NCBI GenBank assembly: GCA_040510195.1
Contig: JBEVJK010000069.1
Coordinates: 1 to 64,000, forward strand
Length of the DNA: 64,000 nucleotides
DNA from: JBEVJK01 sp040510195
GTDB taxonomy: Bacteria; Pseudomonadota; Alphaproteobacteria; Rhizobiales; Rhizobiaceae
Direction: 5' to 3'
This document shows, one piece after another, positions 26,317-34,284 of this stretch. The notes under the pieces are model-generated. The model made no database searches. It was not told where the DNA came from and saw only the letters and a list, made by a program, of their open reading frames with translations. The number at the start of each line of letters is the position of its first letter. The stretch's first letter is position 1. The position numbers and the translations under genes were made by a program.

Positions 26317-26967
26317 ATGCTGTCGCATGACCGGGTCTGGGCTGCGATCGACGCGTTGGCGGCACGTTATGCACTGTCGGCCTCGGGGCTCGCCAAGCGG
26401 GCCGGGCTCGATTCCACGGCTTTCAACAAGTCGAAGCGCCGCTCCTCCGACGGGCGCCCGCGCTGGCCGTCGACCGAGTCGCTGGCCAAGGTGATGGAGG
26501 CGACTGGCGCCTCGCTCGACGAGTTCTTCGAGCTGGTCGAGGGCCGCCGCGCTGCGGCACCCGGCAAGAGCGGACAGGCGGTTCGGCGGGTGCCCTTGCT
26601 GGGCTTTGCGCAGGCCGGGGCTGGCGGCTTCTTCGACGATTCCGGCTTTCCGGCCGGCGAGGGATGGGACCAGGTCGACCTGCCCTCGCGGACGAACGAG
26701 GGCTCCTATGCCCTGCAGGTCCAGGGCGATTCCATGCTGCCGCTCTATCGCGACGGCGACGTGCTGATCGTCGTGCCCGGGGCCCAGCTGCGCCGTGGCG
26801 ACCGCGTCGTGGTCAAGACGCGCAACGGCGAGGTGATGGCCAAGCTGCTGGACCGGCAGACCTCCAAGCTCGTCGAGCTCGTTTCGCTCAACCCCGCTCA
26901 CCCGGTGCGCGAGATCGCGCGCTCCGACGTCGAGTGGATGGCCCGCATCGTCTGGGCGAGCCAGTAG
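26317..26967 (+). CDS. S24-type helix-turn-helix repressor
   Basis: A 216-residue regulator. Residues 5-75 form an XRE-like DNA-binding domain (SASGLAKRAGLD...), and residues 90-216 are a LexA/CI-type peptidase domain with the catalytic Ser139 in GDSML and Lys167 in VVVKTRNGE; an Ala-Gly around 100-103 may be the cleavage site. Such proteins lose repression after self-cleavage or bind damage signals. It is conserved as a stand-alone regulator in rhizobia. The target is unknown. Six bases separate its stop from the next start, so the two genes are probably co-transcribed. Confidence 0.87.
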   Translation: MLSHDRVWAAIDALAARYALSASGLAKRAGLDSTAFNKSKRRSSDGRPRWPSTESLAKVMEATGASLDEFFELVEGRRAAAPGKSGQAVRRVPLLGFAQAGAGGFFDDSGFPAGEGWDQVDLPSRTNEGSYALQVQGDSMLPLYRDGDVLIVVPGAQLRRGDRVVVKTRNGEVMAKLLDRQTSKLVELVSLNPAHPVREIARSDVEWMARIVWASQ

Positions 26968-26972
26968 AGGCC

Positions 26973-27854
26973 ATGCGGTTCGCGCACGCCCTGGGCACCG
27001 CCCTTTCGCTCGCCGTGCTGTGCGCGGCGATCGTCGCGTCCGGCCGCCAACTCGGCCCCGACGGCGAGGCCGGCATGGTCGCCGTCGAGGAGATCGACCA
27101 AAACATGCTGGCGCCCGCGGCGCCCGAAGAGGACGCTGCGGCGGAGGCCCTTCCCGCGCCCGCCGCCGAACCGCCCGCCGAGCCCTCGGAGGAGGCGGTC
27201 GAGGAGCCGGCGAGGGAGCCGGGCGAGCTCGGCGATCGGCTCACCCGGCGCGCCCCGCCGGCCGCGAAGCCAGCCCCGCCGGCCGCGAAGCCAGCCTCGC
27301 CGACCGCGGCGCCAGCCCCACCGGCCGCGGCGCCAGCCCCGCCGGCCGCGGCGCCGGCGGCGCCGACCGTCGCCGAGCCGCGCACGACGGCCACCTTGCA
27401 GCGCATCGCGCCGCGCAAGCCCTTGAGCACGCTCGGCCAGGCCAAGGAGCCGGAACCCGAGGAGAAGGCCGACTGGGACGGCACCTCTCTCTATCGCCCG
27501 GTGGCGACGGCGGCCGGCACCTTCGAGGCCATGGGCTACACCGTATCGCTGGCCGGCACGCAGCCGATCGGGCCGGACGAGACCTGCAGCTACAAAGGCG
27601 CCGACTGGCCGTGCGGCGTGCGTGCCCGCACCGAGTTCCGCCAGCTGCTGCGCGGCCGCGCCGTCGTCTGCGCCATGCCCGAGGGCGCCGAGGCGGGCTC
27701 GGTCGCGGTCGACTGCCGCATCGGCACGGAGAACCTCGGCGCCTGGCTGGTGGAGAACGGCTGGGCGCGCGCCGCCCCCGGCAGTCCCTATGCCGAGGCG
27801 GGCCGCAAGGCCGAGGCGGACGGCAAGGGCATCTTCGGCGCTCCGCCGCGCTAG
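26973..27854 (+). CDS. Secreted nuclease-like protein with Pro/Ala repeat linker
   Basis: A 293-residue exported protein. A signal peptide covers residues 1-25, an acidic then Pro/Ala-rich linker runs to about 155 and includes a tandem PAAKPAP/PAAAPAP repeat, and the C-terminal part (about 165-293) resembles the thermonuclease (SNase-like) fold, with RTEFRQLLRGR and ENLGAWLVENGWARA. The arginine and acidic pattern of active nuclease is not obvious, so it may be a binding rather than a cleaving form. It follows the S24 repressor by six bases. Confidence 0.78.
   Translation: MRFAHALGTALSLAVLCAAIVASGRQLGPDGEAGMVAVEEIDQNMLAPAAPEEDAAAEALPAPAAEPPAEPSEEAVEEPAREPGELGDRLTRRAPPAAKPAPPAAKPASPTAAPAPPAAAPAPPAAAPAAPTVAEPRTTATLQRIAPRKPLSTLGQAKEPEPEEKADWDGTSLYRPVATAAGTFEAMGYTVSLAGTQPIGPDETCSYKGADWPCGVRARTEFRQLLRGRAVVCAMPEGAEAGSVAVDCRIGTENLGAWLVENGWARAAPGSPYAEAGRKAEADGKGIFGAPPR
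27262..27362 (+). repeat. 21-nt coding repeat in the Pro/Ala linker
   Basis: Five imperfect copies of a 21-nt unit (consensus CCGGCCGCGRMGCCAGCCCCG) encode PAAKPAP or PAAAPAP. It is a low-complexity linker repeat prone to slippage, not a CRISPR. Confidence 0.75.
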
Positions 27855-27861
27855 AATCGGC

Positions 27862-29517
27862 CTAGCCGACCAGGTCGCCCTGCAGCGCCCGGTCGATCAG
27901 TGCCCGCGTCTCGGCGATTCCGTAGAGCGCGGCGAAGGACCCGAAGCGCGGCCCGCGCTCCTGGCCGATGAGCACCTCGTAGATCATCTGGAAGAAGGCG
28001 ACCGAGACGCCCGGCCCGCCCTCCGGGCTCTGCTTGGAATGGTCCTGATAGCGCTCGATGCGCCGCGCCACGTTGAGCGCTGCGTTCTGGATCGCCTCGC
28101 CGTCGGCCGCAGGCGGCAGCGCCGCCAGAGCGGCCGCGACGTCGGACAGCGCCTGCCGCTCGACCGCATCGGGCGCACGGTACTTCTTCTGCGGCTTCAC
28201 GAAATCGTCGAAATAGCGGATCGCATACTCGGCGAGCCGGTCGAGCTCCGGATGGGTCTCGGGCGTCGTACCCGGCGAATATCGGCTGATGAAGCCCCAC
28301 AGCACCTGCTTGTTCTGGGCGTTCGAGGCGCTGACCAGGTTGAGCAGCAAGGCGAATGGCACGGGCAGGTCGATCGCCGGCGGATTGCCGTGGTGCATGT
28401 GCCAGACCGGGTTGCTGAGCCGGTTCTTCCAGTCCTGCTTCGGATAGGCCGACAGGAACTGATAATACTCGTCCACCGCCCGCGGGATCACGTCGAAATA
28501 GAGCTTCTTGGCGGTCTTCGGCTTCTGGAACATGTAGAGGCCGAGGCTGTCCGTCGGGGCATAGGTCAGCCACTCGTCGATGGTGAGCCCGTTGCCCTTC
28601 GACTTCGAGATCTTCTGGCCCTTCTCGTCGAGGAAGAGCTCGTAGTTGAAGCCTTCCGGCGGTCGCGCGTCGAGCGCCCGGCAGATCTCGGCGGCGAGCT
28701 TGACGCTGTCGATCAGGTCCTTGCCCGACATCTCGTAGTCGACGCCCAGCGCCGCCCATCGCATCGCCCAGTCGGGCTTCCACTGCAGCTTGGCATGGCC
28801 GCCGGTGACAGGGGTCTCGAAGCGCTCCCCGCTGTCGGGATCGCGCCATACGATGCTGGCGCTGTCGAGCCGGCGCTCCTCGATGGGCACCTGCATCACC
28901 ACTCCCGTCTTCGGATGGATGGGCAGGAAAGGCGAATAGCTCTGCGCGCGCTCCTCACGCAGCGAGGGCAGCATGATCGCCATGATGGCGTCGTAGCGCT
29001 CCAGCATCTTCACCAGCGTCGCGTCGAAGCGGCCCGCAGAATAGTATTCGGACGACGACGCGAACTCGTACTCGAAGCCGAAGCGGTCGAGAAAGGCGCG
29101 CAGCCGGGCGTTGTTGGCCGCCCCGAAGGAGGGGTAGGCGTCGCCGAACGGGTCCGGGATGCGCGTCAGGGGCCGCCCCAGATAGCTGCGCAGCATCTCC
29201 TTGTTCGGCACATTGTCGGGCACCTTGCGCAGCCCGTCCATGTCGTCGGAGAAGCACAGCAGCCGCGTCTTCACCCGGTCCTCGGTCAAGACGCGGAACG
29301 CATGGCGCACCATCGTGGTGCGCGCGACCTCGCCGAAGGTGCCGATATGCGGCAGGCCGGACGGCCCGTAGCCGGTCTCGAACAGCACCGTCTCGGGGAA
29401 GCCGGGCCCGCGATAGCGGTCGACGATCTTCTTCGCCTCTTCGAACGGCCAGGCGCGGCTCTCGGCCGCGGCGGCAAGCATATCCGGGTTGAGGTCGATC
29501 CGGTCGGAACGCGTCAT
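27862..29517 (-). CDS. lysS: Lysine--tRNA ligase, class I
   Basis: A 551-residue class I lysyl-tRNA synthetase, the archaeal-type enzyme used by most alphaproteobacteria in place of class II LysS. The HIGH-type signature is HIGT at residues 57-60 and the KMSKS-type is KISKSKG near 300; the C-terminal helical anticodon-binding domain is complete. The start at 29517 is preferred over ATG 29526, because AGGA is nine bases before it and only one base before the other. It converges on the nuclease-like gene with a seven-base gap. Confidence 0.95.
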   Translation of the reverse strand: MTRSDRIDLNPDMLAAAAESRAWPFEEAKKIVDRYRGPGFPETVLFETGYGPSGLPHIGTFGEVARTTMVRHAFRVLTEDRVKTRLLCFSDDMDGLRKVPDNVPNKEMLRSYLGRPLTRIPDPFGDAYPSFGAANNARLRAFLDRFGFEYEFASSSEYYSAGRFDATLVKMLERYDAIMAIMLPSLREERAQSYSPFLPIHPKTGVVMQVPIEERRLDSASIVWRDPDSGERFETPVTGGHAKLQWKPDWAMRWAALGVDYEMSGKDLIDSVKLAAEICRALDARPPEGFNYELFLDEKGQKISKSKGNGLTIDEWLTYAPTDSLGLYMFQKPKTAKKLYFDVIPRAVDEYYQFLSAYPKQDWKNRLSNPVWHMHHGNPPAIDLPVPFALLLNLVSASNAQNKQVLWGFISRYSPGTTPETHPELDRLAEYAIRYFDDFVKPQKKYRAPDAVERQALSDVAAALAALPPAADGEAIQNAALNVARRIERYQDHSKQSPEGGPGVSVAFFQMIYEVLIGQERGPRFGSFAALYGIAETRALIDRALQGDLVG

Positions 29518-29675
29518 GTCGATCATGTCCTGGGTATTTTTGCCGGCTCGCCGGCGCGCGAGTTGCTTTATTCGGCACCGCGGGCACCGTCAACGGACCG
29601 TCCGCCTTTTTCCTTGCGACGGCGCACGAGGCTGCCTACGCTCCGGCCGCACACCCCAGGCGGAGAACCGACCCT

Positions 29676-30089
29676 ATGCCCCTCCCGACCACGCATGAGG
29701 CGATGATCTACCTGATGGTCGTCACGTCGGCGGCGGACCGCGACATGACGGACGAAGAACTGGCGCGGATCGGCCTGGTCGTCCGCTCCTGGCCGGTTTT
29801 CGTGGATTTCGACGAAAACGAGCTGGTCGCCGTGGCCCAGGACTGCCAGCGGCTCGTCGCCGGCGACGGCGGCCTCGATGCCGTGCTTGGCCGCGCCCGC
29901 AAGGCGATCCCCGCCCGTCTCCACGACACCGCCTATGCGCTGGCCATGGAGGTCGCCAGCGTCGACCTCGAGATGCGCATGGAGGAGCTGCGCGTCCTGC
30001 AGCGGCTGCGGGCCGTACTGGACCTCGACGACGCCACCGTCACCGCGATCGAGCGCGCCGCCAAGGCCCGTCATCGCATGCTCACCTGA
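29676..30089 (+). CDS. TerB-like (tellurite-resistance B family) protein
   Basis: A 137-residue all-helical cytosolic protein. The N-terminal region AMIYLMVVTSAADRDMTDEEL and a later ALAMEVASVDLEMRMEE give the paired acidic pattern of the TerB fold, thought to bind divalent metal. The gene is isolated from other ter genes, so a resistance role is doubtful; the family is widespread in Rhizobiales. The start has CGGAGAA before it. The next gene begins 12 bases after the stop. Confidence 0.82.
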   Translation: MPLPTTHEAMIYLMVVTSAADRDMTDEELARIGLVVRSWPVFVDFDENELVAVAQDCQRLVAGDGGLDAVLGRARKAIPARLHDTAYALAMEVASVDLEMRMEELRVLQRLRAVLDLDDATVTAIERAAKARHRMLT

Positions 30090-30101
30090 ACGGCTGGTGA
30101 C

Positions 30102-30914
30102 GTGGAAGCGTTTGCCGCCAGTGAAGCGCTCCTCCGTCTGGCGGCCTTCCTGTCGGTGTTCGCCGCCTTGGCGGCGTTCGAGCTGTGGTCGCCGCGGCTC
30201 GAGCGTCCGGAGATGGCGGGGGCGCTGAAGTCGCGGCGCTGGATGACCAATGTCGGCCTGCTCCTGGTCTCGTCGGCGCTGCTGCGCGTTGCCTTTCCCG
30301 CCGCCGCCGTCGGCGCAGCCGTGTGGGCGGAGGCCCGCGGCCTCGGCCTCTTCCGGCAGCTCGGCACCCCGCTTTGGCTTGCAGGCCCGATCGGCTTCGT
30401 CCTGCTCGACTTCGCCGTTTGGCTGGAGCATGTCGCCAGCCACAAATGGCCGCTGCTTTGGCGCCTGCATCGCATGCACCATGCCGACACCGGCTTCGAC
30501 GTCTCCACCGGCCTTCGCTTTCATCCGTTGGAGATCCTGCTTTCCATGGTCTGGAAGGCAGCAGTGGTGGTGGCGCTGGGCCCGCCGGTGCTGGCGGTGC
30601 TCGCCTTCGAGATCGTCCTCAACGCCGGCGCCATGTTCAGCCACTCCAACATCCGGCTTGCGCCCCGGCTCGACGGCATGCTGCGCAAGCTGATCGTCAC
30701 CCCGGACATGCACCGCGTCCACCACTCCTCGCGTCGCCGCGAGACGGATTCCAACTACGGCTTCAATTTTGCCTGCTGGGACCGGCTGTTCGGCACCTAT
30801 GTGGCGGCGCCGGAAGGCGGGCACCGCCGCATGCAGATCGGCCTGGCCGCCTGGCGAGGCAGCGGCCCCGAACGGCTCATCTGGGCCCTGCTCCTGCCGT
30901 TCAGAAGAAGCTGA
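30102..30914 (+). CDS. Sterol desaturase/fatty acid hydroxylase family membrane protein
   Basis: A 270-residue di-iron membrane oxygenase. The histidine boxes are HVASH (110-114), HRMHH (123-127) and HRVHH (204-208), interleaved with four or more membrane helices. Bacterial members hydroxylate fatty acids, carotenoids or hopanoids; which one is not shown. The GTG start at 30102 gives a complete N-terminus. The 3' end overlaps the convergent solute-binding gene by 14 bp. Confidence 0.88.
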   Translation: MEAFAASEALLRLAAFLSVFAALAAFELWSPRLERPEMAGALKSRRWMTNVGLLLVSSALLRVAFPAAAVGAAVWAEARGLGLFRQLGTPLWLAGPIGFVLLDFAVWLEHVASHKWPLLWRLHRMHHADTGFDVSTGLRFHPLEILLSMVWKAAVVVALGPPVLAVLAFEIVLNAGAMFSHSNIRLAPRLDGMLRKLIVTPDMHRVHHSSRRRETDSNYGFNFACWDRLFGTYVAAPEGGHRRMQIGLAAWRGSGPERLIWALLLPFRRS

Positions 30915-31737
30915 CCGGGAAATAGCGCAGATAGAGCTCGGCGAAGGTGCCCTTCACCGTGATCTGCTGCAGCGCGTAGTCGAGCGCCTGCACCAGCTCG
31001 GGATTGTCCTTGACGGCGGCGATGGCCAGGCCGCTTCCCAGATATTCCGGCGCCAAATAGGGGCCGCCGGCGAAGTGGCAGCAGCCTGCCGAGTCCGAGC
31101 CCGAGAGCCAGAAGGCCATGCGCATGCCGTCGCCGAAGGCGCCGGCGAGCTTGCCTGCCTTGACGTCCTGGTAGACCCATTCGGGCTTGAGGTAGGTCAC
31201 CACCTGCACGTTGGGAAACATGTCGCGCAGCATGTGCTCGTGCGCCGAGCCGGCGACCACCCCGATGCGCTTGCCGGCCAGCGTCTCGTAGAGCGGCTCG
31301 GCGGCCGCCGTCGCCTTGCCGACGATGAAGCGCGCCGGGAACTGCAGATAGGCGCGCGAAAAGGCCAGTCGCTCGCGCCGCTCGGGCGTCATCGAAAGGC
31401 CGGCGATGATCGCCTCGCCCTCCTTGCGGGCCAGGGCACCTTCCAGCTCGTCCCAGGGCAGTGCCTGGATCTCGCAGCGGTCGAGCATCTCCAGCTCGCT
31501 GCAGATGGCCCGTGCCAGGTCGACATGGAAGCCGGTGAGGCGGCCGGAGCTGTCGAGGAAGTTGAACGGCGGAAAGTCGGTGGTGGTCAGGAAGCGCACC
31601 CGCGACATCTCGCTGAGGTCGGGCTTCGCCAGCCGCTCCTTGGTGTCCCAGAACACCGGAATGTTGGGTTGCTGGGCGCGGCCGTCGACCGTCGACGCCA
31701 GCGAAACCAGAAGCAGAAGAGCGAGCAGCCTTGTCAA
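30901..31737 (-). CDS. Orphan family 3 extracellular solute-binding protein
   Basis: A 278-residue periplasmic protein with a signal peptide (residues 1-20) and the amino-acid-type solute-binding domain (TTTDFPPFNF, GFHVDLARAIC, then an AGLSMTPERRERLAFSRAY segment). A CC pair occurs at SAGCCHF. No permease or ATPase gene is adjacent, so it may feed a distant transporter or act as a sensor domain; similar orphans accompany quinoprotein dehydrogenases in methylotrophs. The TTG start follows GGGAG. Confidence 0.82.
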   Translation of the reverse strand: MTRLLALLLLVSLASTVDGRAQQPNIPVFWDTKERLAKPDLSEMSRVRFLTTTDFPPFNFLDSSGRLTGFHVDLARAICSELEMLDRCEIQALPWDELEGALARKEGEAIIAGLSMTPERRERLAFSRAYLQFPARFIVGKATAAAEPLYETLAGKRIGVVAGSAHEHMLRDMFPNVQVVTYLKPEWVYQDVKAGKLAGAFGDGMRMAFWLSGSDSAGCCHFAGGPYLAPEYLGSGLAIAAVKDNPELVQALDYALQQITVKGTFAELYLRYFPVSFF

Positions 31738-31971
31738 GCGGAGGCTCCCAGAGCGGCGGCGACGGCCCCGGGGCGGGGCTGCGCACGAGGTTTAGCAAAA
31801 GAGCGCTCGAAAGCAATCTGTGCCCTGCGCCGGGAAGCGGGGGCCGGCCCGCATCGATCCCGGTGTCGTCGCGGCGCGCCCGCAAGCGCTTCCGCCGCCA
31901 TTGCTCGCAATTCCCTGCCGGCCAGGCATTCAGTCGTTGCGGGTCAAAGCAAAATATGCGCTTATGGGAGC

Positions 31972-31987
31972 GAGAAAAGCTTTTCCC
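31972..31987. promoter_or_regulatory. Operator copy 1 of the sugar ABC operon
   Basis: GAGAAAAGCTTTTCCC is a 16-bp dyad with one mismatch. The flank GGGAGCG before it is identical to that of copy 2, so the repeated unit is 23 bases with one difference. The LacI-family gene inside the operon is the likely binder. Confidence 0.65.
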
Positions 31988-32029
31988 AAACAAGCCGGCG
32001 GACCTGACTCGGCTTTGGCCGGGGGGAGC

Positions 32030-32045
32030 GGGAAAAGCTTTTCCC
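32030..32045. promoter_or_regulatory. Operator copy 2 of the sugar ABC operon
   Basis: GGGAAAAGCTTTTCCC is a perfect 16-bp palindrome 37 bases before the start of the binding-protein gene. Its centre is 58 bp from copy 1, about five and a half helical turns, which suits looping or independent roadblock repression. Confidence 0.7.
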
Positions 32046-32081
32046 ACTCTATTGCGAGCTCGCTACAGGGAGGAGGAACCC

Positions 32082-33338
32082 ATGCGCTTGCATTTCGTGA
32101 GACTTTGCGGCTCAGCACTTGCGGCACTGCTGGTCGCCGCTGCGGTGCCGGCCACTGCCGAGGACCTGCAGATGTGGGAGCGGAGCGGCGGCAATGCGGG
32201 CATGGTCGACGCGCTCGTCGCCGCCTGGAACGCCAAGAACCCGGATCGCAAGATCAACCTCACCTACATTCCGCACACCGAGATGGTGCCCAAGATCGCC
32301 CAGGCGATCGCCAGCGGCGAGGTTCCGGACCTAATGGGGATGGATCTGATCTATGGTCCCCAGTTCGAGGCGGCCGGCCAACTCGTCGACATCACCGACA
32401 AGGTCAAGGACTGGCCCGAGCTGAAGACGGCAAGTCCCGGCCACATGGCGGTGTCGACCTATGACGGGCGGCTCTACGGCGTGCCGCTCTATGCCGACGT
32501 CTCGGCGCTCTTCTACAACAAGGACCTGTTCCGCAAAGCAGGGCTCGATCCCGAAAAACCGCCGACGAGCCTCGCCGAGATCCGCGAGTATGCCGACAAG
32601 ATCACGGCGCTCGGCGGTGACGTGAAGGGCTACTTCCTGCCTGGCTCATGCGCCGGCTGCAACATCTTCACCGTCGGCCCGCTGATGTGGGCGAGCGGCG
32701 CCACCATCGAGCCCAAGGACGCCAACGACGAGCCGCTCCAGGGCGACGGCGTCAAGGAAGTGCTGCAATGGGCGCGCGACATGATCAAGGCCGGCAACGT
32801 CCACGAAGACGCGCGGGCCGAGACCGGCGAGACGTTCCACCTGAGGTTCGGCTCCGGCAAGATCGGCATGATGGGCACCGGCAATTTCAACATCACGTTG
32901 GCCAAGGAACAGAACCCCGAGATGGACTTTGGCATCGCGCTTCTGCCGGGGGTCAAGAGCGGCGAAGTCTCGTCCTTCGCCGGCGGCGACATCGTCACCA
33001 TCCCCAAAGGCAGCAAGCGCGTCGACGACGCCGTCGACTTCATGAAGTTCCTGCTGTCGGACGAGACCCAGGTCGAGGTCTATGCCAAGATGCTGAACAT
33101 GACGACGCGGGGTGACATGGCCGACAACAAGTACTTCAAGGCCGAGCCCAAGGTGCAGGACGTCGCCAAGGCGATCGACGTGGCGAAGACGCCATACACG
33201 CTGAAGTTCTTCGAATTGATCAACTCGCCGCAGGGGCCGTGGCTGCAGATGTTGCAGCGCGCCTACTACGACGATACCGACATCGATACGATTATCTCGG
33301 AGGCGAAGGAGCAGATGAAGGCGATCGCCGCCGAATAG
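32082..33338 (+). CDS. Sugar ABC transporter substrate-binding protein (family 1)
   Basis: A 418-residue periplasmic binding protein with a signal peptide (residues 1-27, ATA-E) and the carbohydrate-type family 1 fold, including GEVPDLMGMD and YGVPLYADVSALFYNKDLFRKAG. AGGAGGAA precedes the ATG. Two permease genes, a LacI regulator and a GH127 enzyme follow. The substrate is unknown; the GH127 neighbour suggests an arabinofuranose-containing oligosaccharide. Confidence 0.92.
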   Translation: MRLHFVRLCGSALAALLVAAAVPATAEDLQMWERSGGNAGMVDALVAAWNAKNPDRKINLTYIPHTEMVPKIAQAIASGEVPDLMGMDLIYGPQFEAAGQLVDITDKVKDWPELKTASPGHMAVSTYDGRLYGVPLYADVSALFYNKDLFRKAGLDPEKPPTSLAEIREYADKITALGGDVKGYFLPGSCAGCNIFTVGPLMWASGATIEPKDANDEPLQGDGVKEVLQWARDMIKAGNVHEDARAETGETFHLRFGSGKIGMMGTGNFNITLAKEQNPEMDFGIALLPGVKSGEVSSFAGGDIVTIPKGSKRVDDAVDFMKFLLSDETQVEVYAKMLNMTTRGDMADNKYFKAEPKVQDVAKAIDVAKTPYTLKFFELINSPQGPWLQMLQRAYYDDTDIDTIISEAKEQMKAIAAE

Positions 33339-33345
33339 CCTCTCC

Positions 33346-33373
33346 GCCGCCGCGTTCTTGTCGGCGCGGCGGC
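33346..33373 (+). other. Intercistronic stem-loop after the binding-protein gene
   Basis: GCCGCCGCG and CGCGGCGGC form a perfect 9-bp stem with a 10-nt loop between the binding-protein and first permease genes. In many sugar operons such a hairpin protects the upstream message and lowers permease expression; that role is inferred here. Confidence 0.5.
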
Positions 33374-33408
33374 CCCTCCTTGGATCGCCGGTCGCTCGAA
33401 AAGGTTCG

Positions 33409-34284
33409 ATGCAGGTCAGAACGAACAGACATGTCGGGATCCTGTACGTCGCACCGGCGCTCGCTTTCGTGCTGACGTTCACCGTCTATCCGCTGGCCCA
33501 GATGCTGTGGATGTCCCTCAACAACTGGTCGCTGATCGCGGCGCGCAAGTTCGTCGGCTTCGGCAACTTCACCAAGGCCTGGCACGATCCGCAATTCTGG
33601 GTCTCGCTGGAATTCACCTTCAAATACACCTTGCTGATCACGCCGATCCTGATGGTGTTCGGCTATCTTATCGCACTGCTGACGGCGGAAAACCGGCCGC
33701 TTCGCCAGCTGACCCGCAGCGTGGTGTTCGCGCCGGTGGTGATCGGCCTCGGCGCCTCCAGCCTGCTCTGGTACTGGCTCTTCAGCTACGATTTCGGCCT
33801 GATCAACCGCGCGCTGATCGACCTCGGCATCATCGACAGGCCGGTCGTCTGGTTCGGCGCCAACGCCGACGTGGCGCTGTGGGCGGTCATCGCGTCGATC
33901 GTCTGGAAGGTCGTCGGCTTCGGCACGATCCTGTTCGTCGCGGCCATCCACGCCATTCCCTCGGAGGTCAGCGAGGCGGCGATGGTCGACGGCGCGAGCC
34001 CGTGGCAGCGCGTGCGTATGATCACGCTGCCGCTCACCGCCAAGACGATCCTGCTGGTCACCCTGATCAGCGTCATCGGCTCGCTGCTTGCCTTCGACCA
34101 GTTCTACATCATGACGGCCGGCCAGCCGCGCAACATGACGGCCACCTCGGTCTTCCTGATCTACCTCAACTCCTTCCCCTACCTGAAGCTCGGCTATGGC
34201 GCCGCCCTGTCGCTGATCCTCGCCGGCATCATCCTCGTCTGCACCATCCTTCAGATGCTGCTCAGCCGCAGGAGCCACGCATGA
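33409..34284 (+). CDS. Sugar ABC transporter permease (MalF type)
   Basis: A 291-residue inner-membrane permease with six predicted helices and the EAA loop (EVSEAAMVDGASPWQRVRMITLPL). It begins at ATG 33409 rather than the upstream alternative at 33358, because the first helix then follows a normal basic leader. It overlaps the second permease by four bases (ATGA). Confidence 0.92.
   Translation: MQVRTNRHVGILYVAPALAFVLTFTVYPLAQMLWMSLNNWSLIAARKFVGFGNFTKAWHDPQFWVSLEFTFKYTLLITPILMVFGYLIALLTAENRPLRQLTRSVVFAPVVIGLGASSLLWYWLFSYDFGLINRALIDLGIIDRPVVWFGANADVALWAVIASIVWKVVGFGTILFVAAIHAIPSEVSEAAMVDGASPWQRVRMITLPLTAKTILLVTLISVIGSLLAFDQFYIMTAGQPRNMTATSVFLIYLNSFPYLKLGYGAALSLILAGIILVCTILQMLLSRRSHA

Larger units (their letters stand above)
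31738..32081. other. Divergent control region of the sugar ABC operon
   Basis: This 344-bp gap contains no gene. Its left part is G+C rich. Its right part carries two operator copies, an A-rich tract (about 31945-31957) and a weak -35-like TTGCGG at 31937, which would place a transcription start near the first operator. Confidence 0.6.

Noticed and set aside
27262..27362. Tandem repeat resembling a CRISPR
   Set aside because: The 21-nt unit has no spacers and is in frame with the Pro/Ala linker; it encodes PAAKPAP-type repeats.
29676..30089. A tellurite-resistance operon
   Set aside because: Only a single TerB-like gene is present; no terA, terC, terD or terZ-like gene is near.
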